DNA from: Pseudomonadota bacterium
GTDB taxonomy: Bacteria > Myxococcota_A > Polyangia > Polyangiales > Polyangiaceae
Reading direction: 5' to 3'
Length of the DNA stretch: 64,000 bases
Assembly (NCBI GenBank): GCA_023431345.1
Contig: JAEYWK010000213.1
Coordinates: forward strand, 1 to 64,000
Shown here piece by piece: positions 35,063 through 43,194 of the stretch. The position numbers and the translations under genes were made by a program. Within the stretch, counting starts at the first letter, position 1, and every line of letters begins with the position of its first letter. The notes beneath the pieces were generated by a model that had not been told where the DNA came from, searched no databases, and saw only the letters and a program-made list of their open reading frames with translations.

Positions 35063-35782
35063 TCAGTTGGTGAACGGAATGAACACGCTCACGCCGCCCG
35101 TCGCCGTGATGTCGTTGACGATCTTCTCGACGCCGAGCGCGACTCGCTTCTGCTCGTGGACCAAGTCGCGCACGTCGAGGCGTAGGGCCAGCCACTGCGT
35201 GAGGTAAAATTTCATACCGAAGCCGCCCGAGCCCGTGAGCCCGAAATCGCCGGGCTCGACCGTGGCGCCGCCACCGAGCGCCAAGTAAAAATCGTAGCGG
35301 CCGATCGCGCCGCCCAACCAGCGCACCTTGCCGTAGGCCAACGACCACACGACGTTGCCCATGAAGAACTGCACGGGGTTGTCTTCGAACTCGACGATGT
35401 CGATCAAGCCCTGCTGTCGCCCGGCGATGGCAGGCAGCAGCCCGAAGCGCTGGCGCGAGCGCAAGTAGCTCGCTTCGAGCCCCAAATCTTCGGTGAAGTG
35501 GAAGGTGTAGGCCCCGCCGTAGATCGGCGCGCCGTCGGACAAATCACCGGCGAACCAGCCGCCCATCGGCGAGAGCTCGTGCCGGAGCGCCTTCTGAAAC
35601 TTGCGGGGAACGACGCCGCGATAGGCGCGCTCGCCGACGAGCTGTTGCTTGAGCGCTTCGTCGACGCACTGCGCGCGAGCGGTGTCGGGCGACAGCGAGA
35701 GCGCGACGAGCGCGACGAGCAGCGACCAGAGCAGGTGGTTGAACCGGCGCGCGCCGGCGGCGGAGAAGAGAGGCGCGAACAA
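35063..35782 (-). CDS. outer-membrane beta-barrel protein
   Basis: A 239-residue protein. A signal peptide (hydrophobic LLWSLLVALVALSLS, cut near ARAQ) precedes a domain with typical barrel strands (GAYTFHFTEDLGLEASYLRSRQRFG, QFFMGNVVWSLAYGKV, FDFYLALGGGATV, GSGGFGMKFYLTQWLALRLDVRDLV, GGVSVFIPF) like the myxobacterial OMP barrel family that includes GltA/GltB. The start is TTG 35782, the first usable codon, with a TATGAT -10-like box at 35798-35803. It leads the minus-strand cluster that ends with the TPR and YfbM genes. Confidence 0.82.
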   Translation of the reverse strand: MFAPLFSAAGARRFNHLLWSLLVALVALSLSPDTARAQCVDEALKQQLVGERAYRGVVPRKFQKALRHELSPMGGWFAGDLSDGAPIYGGAYTFHFTEDLGLEASYLRSRQRFGLLPAIAGRQQGLIDIVEFEDNPVQFFMGNVVWSLAYGKVRWLGGAIGRYDFYLALGGGATVEPGDFGLTGSGGFGMKFYLTQWLALRLDVRDLVHEQKRVALGVEKIVNDITATGGVSVFIPFTN

Positions 35783-35797
35783 GCCCGCTAACGAACT

Positions 35798-35803
35798 ATC
35801 ATA
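35798..35803 (-). promoter_or_regulatory. candidate -10 element of the barrel/gpmA/TPR cluster
   Basis: TATGAT on the minus strand, 15 bases before the TTG start at 35782, in a locally AT-rich patch. No good -35 was found at 17 bases. Confidence 0.3.
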
Positions 35804-35951
35804 ACCGTCAGCGATTTCGGCGCCGCTTGTGGGTAGAGCCGCGACGGGACCGAAACTGGGAGGCTGGCCGAACGCCTAAATCTTCGAAAACGACGAGGAA
35901 TTCGCGTTCAGGAACGGCGGACCAAGGCAGCGGGCAGATAACCTTGGCAAG

Positions 35952-37229
35952 ATGGGCCCGCGCATGCCGTTCGCTCGTCAGGTCCTCCCCATCGCGCTGC
36001 TCGCCGCGCTCTCGATCTCGGCGGCGGCCCGCGCCGCGGAGGCGCCCGGCCCGGCGAGCTGCGACGACAGCCGCGGCTCGCTCGGGCTCGCGGCGTGCCG
36101 GCTCGCGCAGCAGCTCACGCCGGCGGCGAGCGGCGCGAGCGTGACGGTCGTGGAGCTGAAGACGGATCGCGAGCTGCCCGCGGCTGACGAGCTGCGCGAG
36201 CGCGTCGCGAGCGCCGTCGCCATCGCGCTCACGAGCGGGAGCGAAGCTGGCGGCGCGCGCAAGCTGCGCGTCGAGCTCTCGGTCGAGAAAGCGGGAGGCG
36301 TGCTGCGCATCACCGCCGAGCTGCGCCGCGCTACGGGGCTGTGGCAGCGCACGCGCCAGCGCAAGCCGAGCGCTGAGCAGCGCGGCTTCGTCGAGGTGCC
36401 GCTCGACGCGGAGCTGCGCGCGCTCATCCCTCCCCCGCCGCTCGTGGTGAGCGAGGTGCTGAAGGTGAAGTCACCGGAGCGCGGCGTGGTGGCGCTAGCC
36501 TGCGGCGCGATGGGCAGCGAGGGCGCCCAAGAGCTCGCGCTCGTTACGCGAAACAGCGTGCGCGTCGGGCACATCGCCAAGAGCCGCTTCGTCGAACGGA
36601 AGGCGGCGAGCTGGGCGAGCTTGTCACCGGTGGCGCCCGCGCCGCTGCGTGAGCCGATCGGCAGCGCCGAGGTAACCCCAGAAGGAGGGCTTCGCGTGGG
36701 GCTCACCGATCGCAGAGACGGCCTCGAGCTCAGCCCCGAGCTCAGCGTCACGCGGCGTTTCGAGGCGCGTTTTCCGCTGCCGGGCGGGGGCTGCGCGGCG
36801 CGAGACGCGCTCGGTCTCATGGCCACGAGCGTGAGCTGCGACGCGCCCGGCGCGTCCTTCAGAGCCAGCGCCAGCGTCGACGCCGTCGCGGGCAGCCGCC
36901 GCTTCCAGTGGGGACGCGCGCTCGGCTCCAGCTCGCTCATCGACTTGCGCGGGAGCCCGAGCACGCCGAGCAGCTTGCGGCTCGGCGCTCAGCTCGCCGT
37001 CGGCGACGCGGACAGCGACGGTGACCCCGAGCTGGCGTTCTCGGCCGACACCTTCGAGCCTTCGCAGGACAAGCTCAGCGTCGTCACCGTGCGGGGACAG
37101 ACCGTGACGCCCCGCTTCGAGCTGCCCGCGCCCGACATCCGGGCCATTGCCATCTGCGGCAGGCGCGAAGGTCCGGGGATGGCGATGCTGGTCGTGGCAA
37201 CGGGAGACGAGCTGTGGCTGCTGCGCTGA
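35952..37229 (+). CDS. secreted FG-GAP/VCBS-like protein, unknown function
   Basis: A 425-residue protein with a signal peptide (cut near ARAA, ~25). The N-terminal third has a helix-strand region with a possible nucleotide- or sugar-sensing role not identified. The C-terminal third includes AVGDADSDGDPELAFSAD, a calcium-binding FG-GAP/VCBS loop typical of beta-propeller repeats, plus ALVTRNSVRVGHIAKSRF-type strands. The start may be ATG 35952 or ATG 35964. The gene overlaps the next by 16 bases. Confidence 0.78.
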   Translation: MGPRMPFARQVLPIALLAALSISAAARAAEAPGPASCDDSRGSLGLAACRLAQQLTPAASGASVTVVELKTDRELPAADELRERVASAVAIALTSGSEAGGARKLRVELSVEKAGGVLRITAELRRATGLWQRTRQRKPSAEQRGFVEVPLDAELRALIPPPPLVVSEVLKVKSPERGVVALACGAMGSEGAQELALVTRNSVRVGHIAKSRFVERKAASWASLSPVAPAPLREPIGSAEVTPEGGLRVGLTDRRDGLELSPELSVTRRFEARFPLPGGGCAARDALGLMATSVSCDAPGASFRASASVDAVAGSRRFQWGRALGSSSLIDLRGSPSTPSSLRLGAQLAVGDADSDGDPELAFSADTFEPSQDKLSVVTVRGQTVTPRFELPAPDIRAIAICGRREGPGMAMLVVATGDELWLLR

Positions 37230-38530
37230 GCCTTTCGCGACGGGCGTTCTTGGCCGCGTCGAGCGCGAGCGGGCTCGCGCAGGCCATGGGGCGCACGGCG
37301 CATGGCGGCCGGCTGCGCCTGTCGCTGCCGTGGCCGATCACGAGCCTCGATCCGGCGTCGCTCGATGACGGGTTTTCGGCGCTGTTTGCCGCCGCCGCGT
37401 TCGAGCCGCTCTACGCGCTCGACGGCAACGGCGTGCCTTACCCGGCTTTGGCCGACGCGCTGCCCACCCCGCACGGGGAAGGCGCGCGGCTGGCGCTGCG
37501 CCCCGGCCTGAGAACGGCGGCAGGGCGAGCCCTCACCGGCGCCGACGTCGTGGCGACGCTGGCACGCGCGCGAAGCCGCGGCGCGGCCGGTGCGCTCGGC
37601 GACATCGAGGCGCCGACACTGGACCGAAAGGATCCGCTGGCCGTCGTGTTCGCTCGCGCGACGCCCGACGCGGTAGCGCGCGCGCTGGCCAGCCCGCTCA
37701 CGGCCCTCGTCCCGCGCGGCTTCTCGCCGCTCGCGCCCGACGGCTGTGGCGCCTTCAAGGTGGAGCTCGCGCAGGGGCGCGCGCTGCTCACCCGAAACAC
37801 GAACGCTGCGCGCGGGGCGGCCTTCCTCGACGCCATCGAAGTGACGAGCGTGAGCGACCTCGCAGAGCTGCTGCGAGCCTTCGAAGCCGGCGCGGCCGAC
37901 GTGGGCTGGTTCGGCAGCGGCCTGTATCGAGCCGGCAAAGATGCCGTGCCGTTCGAGGCCCCGCTCTACGGCTTCGCGGTGCTCGCAGCCGGCAAATCGC
38001 TGGGCGGCTGGGGAGCGCCCGGCACACTCCAGGCGCTGCTCGACGCCGTGCCAGCGCAGCAGCTGGCCCACCTCGGTCTACGCGGCCTACCAGCAGGCTC
38101 GAGGGCGCCCGCGGCGTGGGGAGGCCCGGCGACGAGCTTGGCGGTCGCGGCGCACGCTCCCCAGCTCGTGGCGATCGCGCGCGCCTTGGCGGCGACGTTC
38201 TCGAGACCCGGTCACGAGCTCAGCGTCGTCGAGAAGACCCGCGAGGAGCTCGTCGCGCTGCGAGGCTCCCGCCAGTTCGGGCTGCTGCTCGACGTGGTGC
38301 GCGCGCCCTCGAACGCGCCGCGCGAGCTCGAGCTCGCCCTGCGCACCGCTGCGAGCCCCGAAGGCGCGAAACGCGCGCCGCACACGACCCCCGTCACGCC
38401 GCGCGCGCTGGGGCGGCAGCTGCCGATGGGCGTCGTGGGCGAGCTGAGCGTGCACGGAGCCCGGCGCAGCGCCTTCCAAGGCCTCGAAGCATGGCAGCTC
38501 GGCGCCGTCGCGTGGCGGGCGACCACCTAA
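37214..38530 (+). CDS. orphan extracellular solute-binding protein (family 5), Tat-type signal
   Basis: A 438-residue protein beginning with a twin-arginine-like signal (SLSRRAFLAASSASGLAQA). The mature part matches peptide/nickel-type solute-binding proteins: LRLSLPWPITSLDPASLDD, EPLYALDGNGVPYPALADALP, LRPGLRTAAGRALTGADVVATLARA. No permease or ATPase genes are nearby, so it is an orphan or a receptor with another role. The GTG start lies 16 bases inside the upstream gene, so the two are coupled. Confidence 0.82.
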   Translation: MAAALSLSRRAFLAASSASGLAQAMGRTAHGGRLRLSLPWPITSLDPASLDDGFSALFAAAAFEPLYALDGNGVPYPALADALPTPHGEGARLALRPGLRTAAGRALTGADVVATLARARSRGAAGALGDIEAPTLDRKDPLAVVFARATPDAVARALASPLTALVPRGFSPLAPDGCGAFKVELAQGRALLTRNTNAARGAAFLDAIEVTSVSDLAELLRAFEAGAADVGWFGSGLYRAGKDAVPFEAPLYGFAVLAAGKSLGGWGAPGTLQALLDAVPAQQLAHLGLRGLPAGSRAPAAWGGPATSLAVAAHAPQLVAIARALAATFSRPGHELSVVEKTREELVALRGSRQFGLLLDVVRAPSNAPRELELALRTAASPEGAKRAPHTTPVTPRALGRQLPMGVVGELSVHGARRSAFQGLEAWQLGAVAWRATT

Positions 38531-38552
38531 GGGCGCGCTCGCGTGCCGCCGC

Positions 38553-39575
38553 TCAAGGCGCGCAGCCGGGCCGGGTCGGGCCGACCGCGACGTCGTCGTA
38601 CCAAACGACGCGCTGCGGGCCGTTGAGGGCGTTCATGCCGAACTTGAAATGCGTGAACGATACGGCGCCGTCGGGCGGGAACTCTGTCGCGTTGATGGTT
38701 TCTACGCCCCCGACGTAGAGCTTTTGAGTGCGCGCTTGGCCATCGAACTGCACCTCGATGCAGTGCCACATCCCCTTGGCGAGGGTGTAGGGCGTCTCCT
38801 TGCCGAGGATTCGACCATGATCTTTGGGCCAGGCGACCTTATCGTGCGAATTGAAAGCCAGCCCGACGTCTTCCGCCACCTCCACCATGACCGTCGAGTT
38901 CGTGGTGGCGCTATCGGCAGCGCCTGCGTAGACGTTGTGCTTGACGCCGCCAATGTCCATCTCGTCTTGACGGAGATAGAAGCGGACCCAGAAGGGCCCC
39001 GTAGTCGGCGTCGGCACCGCGAGCATCTGGAGCGCCCCCGTACCCCCAGCGCCTTTGACCTTGAGCGATGACTTGCCGTGACGAAACACGGTCGTGTCCA
39101 CCTCGAAGTCACGCGTCCACTCGCCGGGCGCGGCGTTGAACAGGTAAGTAGAGCCCGCCGGCTGCGCAGCCTCCTCGAAGCCGGAGCAGAAGGTCTTGTC
39201 TGCAGGGCAGGCCACGTACGTCCCGCTACCGCCACCGCCGCCGCCGCCGGCTCCCGCTCCCGCCCCGGCCTCGGCCCCTGAGCCCCCGCCACCGGTAGAG
39301 CCTCCGGCGGTTCCTCCCGCGCCGGCCGAAGCCCCGCCACTTCCCGCCGTGGCCGCCCCACCGGTAGCACCTCCCGCGCCACTGGTGCTCGAAGAGCCCG
39401 CCGTTGCCGCGCCGCTGCCACCTCCGCCGCCCGTCGCTGCCGGCGCGCCGCCCGACCCTGCCGCTTGCGACGGCGAATCAGTGCCGTCGGAGGAGCAGCC
39501 GCCCGTGACGACCGCAACCGACGTGAGCAGAGTGACCGCGAGCGCGCGAGAGCCGTAGTGGAAGCTGAGAGTCAT
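38553..39575 (-). CDS. lipoprotein with Gly/Ala linker and lectin- or lyase-like domain
   Basis: About 340 residues from the ATG at 39575 (signal ALAVTLLTSVAVVTGGC, lipobox Cys27). A ~95-residue low-complexity Gly/Ala/Ser linker leads to a ~200-residue beta-rich domain (CSGFEE, GKSSLKVKGAGG, PFWVRFYLR, MWHCIEVQFDGQARTQKLYVGG, FKFGMNALNGPQRVVWYDDVAVG) that looks like the jelly-roll fold of Cip1-type or polysaccharide-lyase-like proteins. The longer frame to 39749 is not coding-like. A LacI-type operator at 39613-39626 lies 38 bases upstream. Confidence 0.85.
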   Translation of the reverse strand: MTLSFHYGSRALAVTLLTSVAVVTGGCSSDGTDSPSQAAGSGGAPAATGGGGGSGAATAGSSSTSGAGGATGGAATAGSGGASAGAGGTAGGSTGGGGSGAEAGAGAGAGGGGGGGSGTYVACPADKTFCSGFEEAAQPAGSTYLFNAAPGEWTRDFEVDTTVFRHGKSSLKVKGAGGTGALQMLAVPTPTTGPFWVRFYLRQDEMDIGGVKHNVYAGAADSATTNSTVMVEVAEDVGLAFNSHDKVAWPKDHGRILGKETPYTLAKGMWHCIEVQFDGQARTQKLYVGGVETINATEFPPDGAVSFTHFKFGMNALNGPQRVVWYDDVAVGPTRPGCAP

Positions 39576-39612
39576 GCTCGATTGAGGTAGCCGATCCAAG
39601 CTCGCGCGCAAC

Positions 39613-39626
39613 CGGAATCGGTTCCA
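39613..39626. promoter_or_regulatory. LacI-type operator candidate (site 2)
   Basis: CGGAATCGGTTCCA matches the pattern TGGAACCGGTTCCA at 12 of 14 positions with central CG. The flank continues as ACATT; 11 bases (CGGTTCCACAT) are identical to site 1 next to the LacI gene. Confidence 0.5.
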
Positions 39627-39696
39627 CATTCGCTCTCGGCCACGGGTGGCACTGCAAAATGCCAGCGGAACGAGCAATGACGTGGGGCGTCTGCGT

Positions 39697-40464
39697 CTAC
39701 GGCAGCTTCTTGGGCTCCGGTACCGTACCGCCACCGCGGATGTAGCCAATCACGCTCTTGGTGAGCCCGTCATCGGCTTTGACGCACTTGAGGCTCACGT
39801 CACCGCTCGTCGCGCCTTTGCATTCCTTGCGGCGATCGAGCCAGGCCTTGTTGACCTTCTCGTCCTTGCGCAGGGCCTCTTGCGTGTCGTCGTCGAGGTA
39901 GCGAAAATCGATGGGCGGGAATTTCGGCGAGGGCGGCTTCGACATCGTCACCTCTTCGCTCTGCAGGGTCACGCACGAGCCGTCCCAGCGCAGCGCGTCG
40001 AAGCTGCCGCCCGCGCCGCTCACCTGCATGCCGCCCGCGTCCGCCACGCGCGCGTACAAGATCAGCACCTCCTCATCGAACTCCACCCAGCCGCTGTCGG
40101 AGGCGCCGCCGGAGGCGTTCCAGGCTTGTGTTCGGCGCGTGAGGTAGCCGCGCGTCCACGCCGGATTGGAGAACAAATACAGGCCCAGCGACGGGAATTT
40201 GCCGTTACAAAGCCGCTTCACGAACTTCGGGTCCGGCGAACAGATGGCGCCCGACTTGTGACACTTCATGGGCACGCCGTCGCTCGCGCTGACGTCCGCA
40301 CCCGCTGCTGGGGGCGCCTCCGCCGCTTCCGGCTCGCTCGACTCGGCCGCCGCCACGGGCGCCCGGCCCTCGGCCTCGGGCGCTTCCGCCGGCTTCTGTC
40401 CGCCGCACGCCGTCACGAAGCCGAGTAAAGCGAACAACCCGAACGAACCAAGCGCGCTCCGCAT
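39697..40464 (-). CDS. lipoprotein with Cys-rich domain, unknown function
   Basis: About 255 residues from the ATG at 40464. A lipobox (LGFVTAC, Cys20), a Glu/Ala/Pro-rich linker, and a domain starting CHKSGAICSPDPKFVKRLCNGKFPSLGLYLFS that is typical of exported myxobacterial proteins, followed by tandem short strands (WDGSCVTLQSEEV, CKGATSGDVSLKCVKADDGLTKSVIGYIRGGG). The ORF to 40629 is a frame extension. Function unknown. Confidence 0.82.
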   Translation of the reverse strand: MRSALGSFGLFALLGFVTACGGQKPAEAPEAEGRAPVAAAESSEPEAAEAPPAAGADVSASDGVPMKCHKSGAICSPDPKFVKRLCNGKFPSLGLYLFSNPAWTRGYLTRRTQAWNASGGASDSGWVEFDEEVLILYARVADAGGMQVSGAGGSFDALRWDGSCVTLQSEEVTMSKPPSPKFPPIDFRYLDDDTQEALRKDEKVNKAWLDRRKECKGATSGDVSLKCVKADDGLTKSVIGYIRGGGTVPEPKKLP

Positions 40465-40620
40465 CCCCGCCTCATACCAGCAAACGCCCTCACCCCGCAA
40501 AGCACGCAGCCACCCTCGAGTGCTCGCGACGCATCCCTCCCCGTCTCGCTGTTGCATCTTCGCTCGAGCCGCGGCCGACACGCTGTGGCCTAGCGCCGAC
40601 ACGGCGGCCTGCTGCGAAGA

Positions 40621-40640
40621 GGGCTGCATGTTGGCAGCCC
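40621..40640 (-). terminator. candidate terminator of the glg operon
   Basis: GGGCTGC (40621-40627) and GCAGCCC (40634-40640) form a perfect 7-bp stem with a six-base loop, nine bases after the glgM stop at 40650. On the minus strand it is followed by TCTTCG rather than a T-run. Confidence 0.5.
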
Positions 40641-40649
40641 CCAGGTCGA

Positions 40650-41855
40650 TCAGGCGCGCTTCGCCACGAGCTGTGCGTAGAGGCGCGCCGTTTGCTTGGC
40701 GATGCTCGCCCAGGCGAACTTCTCTTCGACGCGCTGACGACCCGCTTCACCCATCCGCTTGGCGAGCGCCGGATCCGCGCAGAGCTCGTTCACGCGCGTG
40801 GCGAGGGCCCGGGCAAAACCTTCGCGGTCTTTCGGGGCGCCCATGGGCGTGCCGTCGGGCTCGAAGTGGACGAGGTAGCCGGTGCTGCCGTCTTCGACCA
40901 CTTCGGGGATGCCGCCGACGGCGGAGGCGACGACGGGCGCGCCGCAGGCCATGGCCTCGAGGTTCACGATGCCGAACGGTTCGTAAATGGACGGGCACAC
41001 GAAGACGCGCGCGTGCGACAGCACTTGGATCAGCTCCGGCCGCGGCATCATCTTCTGGATCCAGAGCAGCCCGCCGCGCTCGGCCTCGATGCTCTTGACG
41101 AGGGCTTCGCACTCTTGCTTGAGGTCAGGTGTGTCGGGCTCTCCGGCGCAGAGCACGAGCCGAACGTTCTTGTCGATGTGCCGCGCGGCCTCGAGCAGGT
41201 GCACGATGCCTTTTTGGCGCGTGACGCGGCCCACGAACACGGCGTAGGGCGTCGCCGGATCGATGCCGAGCCGATCGAGCACGTGCGTGGCCGAATCACG
41301 CTGGTATTCGCTCAGATCGATGCCGTTGTAGATGATGTGCACCCGGCTCGGATCGACCGACGGATACGCCTTGAGGATGTCGCGCTTCATGCCGCTCGAC
41401 ACCGCGATCACGGCGTCGGCGCTCTCGATCGCGGTGCGCTCGCAGAAGCTCGAGATGGCGTAGCCGCCCGCGAGCTGCTCCGCCTTCCACGGACGCAGCG
41501 GCTCGAGGCTGTGCGAGGTCATCACGTGAGGGATGCCGTACATGAGCTTGGCGAGGTGCCCCGCGAAGTTCGCGTACCAGGTGTGCGTGTGCACCAGCTC
41601 GGAGCCCGCGACGTCTTTGGCCATCGCCAGGTCGATCGACAACGTGCGCAGGGCCGCCAGCTCGGGCGCGCTGCCGTCGAGCGCGCTCCACGACTTGTAG
41701 CTGCCCTTCACCTCGGACGCCCGGCGCTCGGCGCCGAAGCAATAGACGCCGAGGTCGACCTCACGCGCCAGCTCGCGGGCCAAGTATTCGACGTGCACGC
41801 CCGCGCCGCCGTAAATCTCTGGCGGATATTCCCGCGAAAGGAGGGCGACCTTCAC
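40650..41855 (-). CDS. glgM: GT4-family glycogen synthase / alpha-maltose-1-phosphate synthase
   Basis: A 401-residue glycosyltransferase: N-terminal SREYPPEIYGGAGVHVEYLARELA, acceptor HTHTWYANFAG, SHSLEPLRPWKAEQL, FVGRVTRQKGI and the donor motif IYEPFGIVNLEAMACGAPVVAS. This is the actinobacterial-type synthase (Rv1212c-like) that uses ADP-glucose to extend glucan or to make maltose-1-phosphate. It is not the GT5 bacterial GlgA. The GTG start overlaps the glgC stop (GTGA). Confidence 0.9.
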   Translation of the reverse strand: MKVALLSREYPPEIYGGAGVHVEYLARELAREVDLGVYCFGAERRASEVKGSYKSWSALDGSAPELAALRTLSIDLAMAKDVAGSELVHTHTWYANFAGHLAKLMYGIPHVMTSHSLEPLRPWKAEQLAGGYAISSFCERTAIESADAVIAVSSGMKRDILKAYPSVDPSRVHIIYNGIDLSEYQRDSATHVLDRLGIDPATPYAVFVGRVTRQKGIVHLLEAARHIDKNVRLVLCAGEPDTPDLKQECEALVKSIEAERGGLLWIQKMMPRPELIQVLSHARVFVCPSIYEPFGIVNLEAMACGAPVVASAVGGIPEVVEDGSTGYLVHFEPDGTPMGAPKDREGFARALATRVNELCADPALAKRMGEAGRQRVEEKFAWASIAKQTARLYAQLVAKRA

Positions 41856-43102
41856 TTGACGCTCGGTGCCGGGATGACGTCGCCCTTGCCGAGGACGACC
41901 ACGCCGTTGTCACTGACGGTGTAGCCGCGCGCGCGATCTTCTTCGAGGTCGACACCGATGCGGGCGCCGGGCGGCACCACGATGCCCTTGTCGAGGATGG
42001 CGCGCTTGACGATCGCGTGACGACCGATGGTCACGCCGTTCATCAGCACCGAGTCTTCGACGTTGGCGTACGAGTGGACGTTCACGCCCGGCGACAAGAT
42101 CGAGCGGCGCACGGTGCCGCCGGACACGATCGCGCCCGCGCTGACCATCGAGTCGAAAGCGGAGCCGCGGCGCCCCTCTTCGTCGAACACGAACTTCGCC
42201 GGCGGCAGCGAGCCCATCGACGTGTGGATGGGCCACTGGCTGTTATACAGGTTGAAGACGGGGTGCACGCTGATCAGATCCATCTGCGCGTCGTAGTAGC
42301 TGTCGAGCGTCCCCACGTCGCGCCAGTAGCCGCTGTCACGCTCGGTGGAGCCGGGCACCTTATTTTGAGCAAAATCGTAGACCGCGGCCATGCCGGAGTC
42401 GACGAGACCGGTGATGATGTTGCCGCCCATGTCGTGGGCGCTGTCTTTGTTCTCCGCGTCGGAACGCACCGCCTCGATCAACGCGCGGGTGTTGAACACG
42501 TAGTTGCCCATCGAGGCATAGACTTCGTTGGGGCTGTCGGGGAGGCCCACGGCGTGCGCCGGCTTTTCCTGGAATTTGGCGATACGGCCGTTGCTGCCGG
42601 GCACGATGATGCCGAAGCGGAAGGCCTCGTCACGCGGCACGCGGATCGCCGCCACGGTGACCTCTGCGCCGGATTGAATGTGCGCGTCGACCATCTGCTC
42701 CGGGTCCATCCGGTAGATGTGATCCGCACCGAAGACGCAGACGTATTCGGGGGCTTCATCGCCGATCAGGTTCAGGTTTTGATAGATGGCGTCCGCCGAG
42801 CCCTCGAACCAGCGCGGGCCGAGCCGCATCTGCGCAGGCACCGTCATCACGTAGTTGTTGAACAGCGGCGACATGCGCCAGGTCTGCGCGATGTGACGGT
42901 CGAGCGAGTGGCTCTTGTACTGCGTGAGCACGGCTACACGGAGGTAGCGGCCGTTGACGAGGTTGCTGATCGCAAAATCGATCAAGCGATAGTTGGCACC
43001 GAAAGGGACGGCGGGCTTGGCGCGGTCGCGCGTGAGCGGCCAGAGCCGCTTTCCTTCGCCACCCGCGAGCACCATACCGAGAACATGCGGACGTTTGGCC
43101 AT
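41852..43102 (-). CDS. glgC: glucose-1-phosphate adenylyltransferase
   Basis: A 416-residue enzyme making ADP-glucose, the committed step of glycogen synthesis. Signatures: MVLAGGEGKRLWPLTRDRAKPAVPFG, YRLIDFAISNLVNG, WFEGSADAIYQNL, VFGADHIYRMDPEQMV, FQEKPAHA, GNYVFNTRALIEA, YWRDVGTLDSYYDAQMDLI, and the left-handed beta-helix C-terminus (GGTVRRSILSPGVNVHSYANVEDSVL). It is the first gene of the glgC-glgM operon. Confidence 0.97.
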   Translation of the reverse strand: MAKRPHVLGMVLAGGEGKRLWPLTRDRAKPAVPFGANYRLIDFAISNLVNGRYLRVAVLTQYKSHSLDRHIAQTWRMSPLFNNYVMTVPAQMRLGPRWFEGSADAIYQNLNLIGDEAPEYVCVFGADHIYRMDPEQMVDAHIQSGAEVTVAAIRVPRDEAFRFGIIVPGSNGRIAKFQEKPAHAVGLPDSPNEVYASMGNYVFNTRALIEAVRSDAENKDSAHDMGGNIITGLVDSGMAAVYDFAQNKVPGSTERDSGYWRDVGTLDSYYDAQMDLISVHPVFNLYNSQWPIHTSMGSLPPAKFVFDEEGRRGSAFDSMVSAGAIVSGGTVRRSILSPGVNVHSYANVEDSVLMNGVTIGRHAIVKRAILDKGIVVPPGARIGVDLEEDRARGYTVSDNGVVVLGKGDVIPAPSVK

Positions 43103-43194
43103 GCGAAAGGCCAGAGCGTGCCCGACCTCGGGCGCCCAGGGAAGCGGGAAATTCGGCTAAAAATCTGTCTCAGCGCGTTCAGCGCGCAGCGCTC

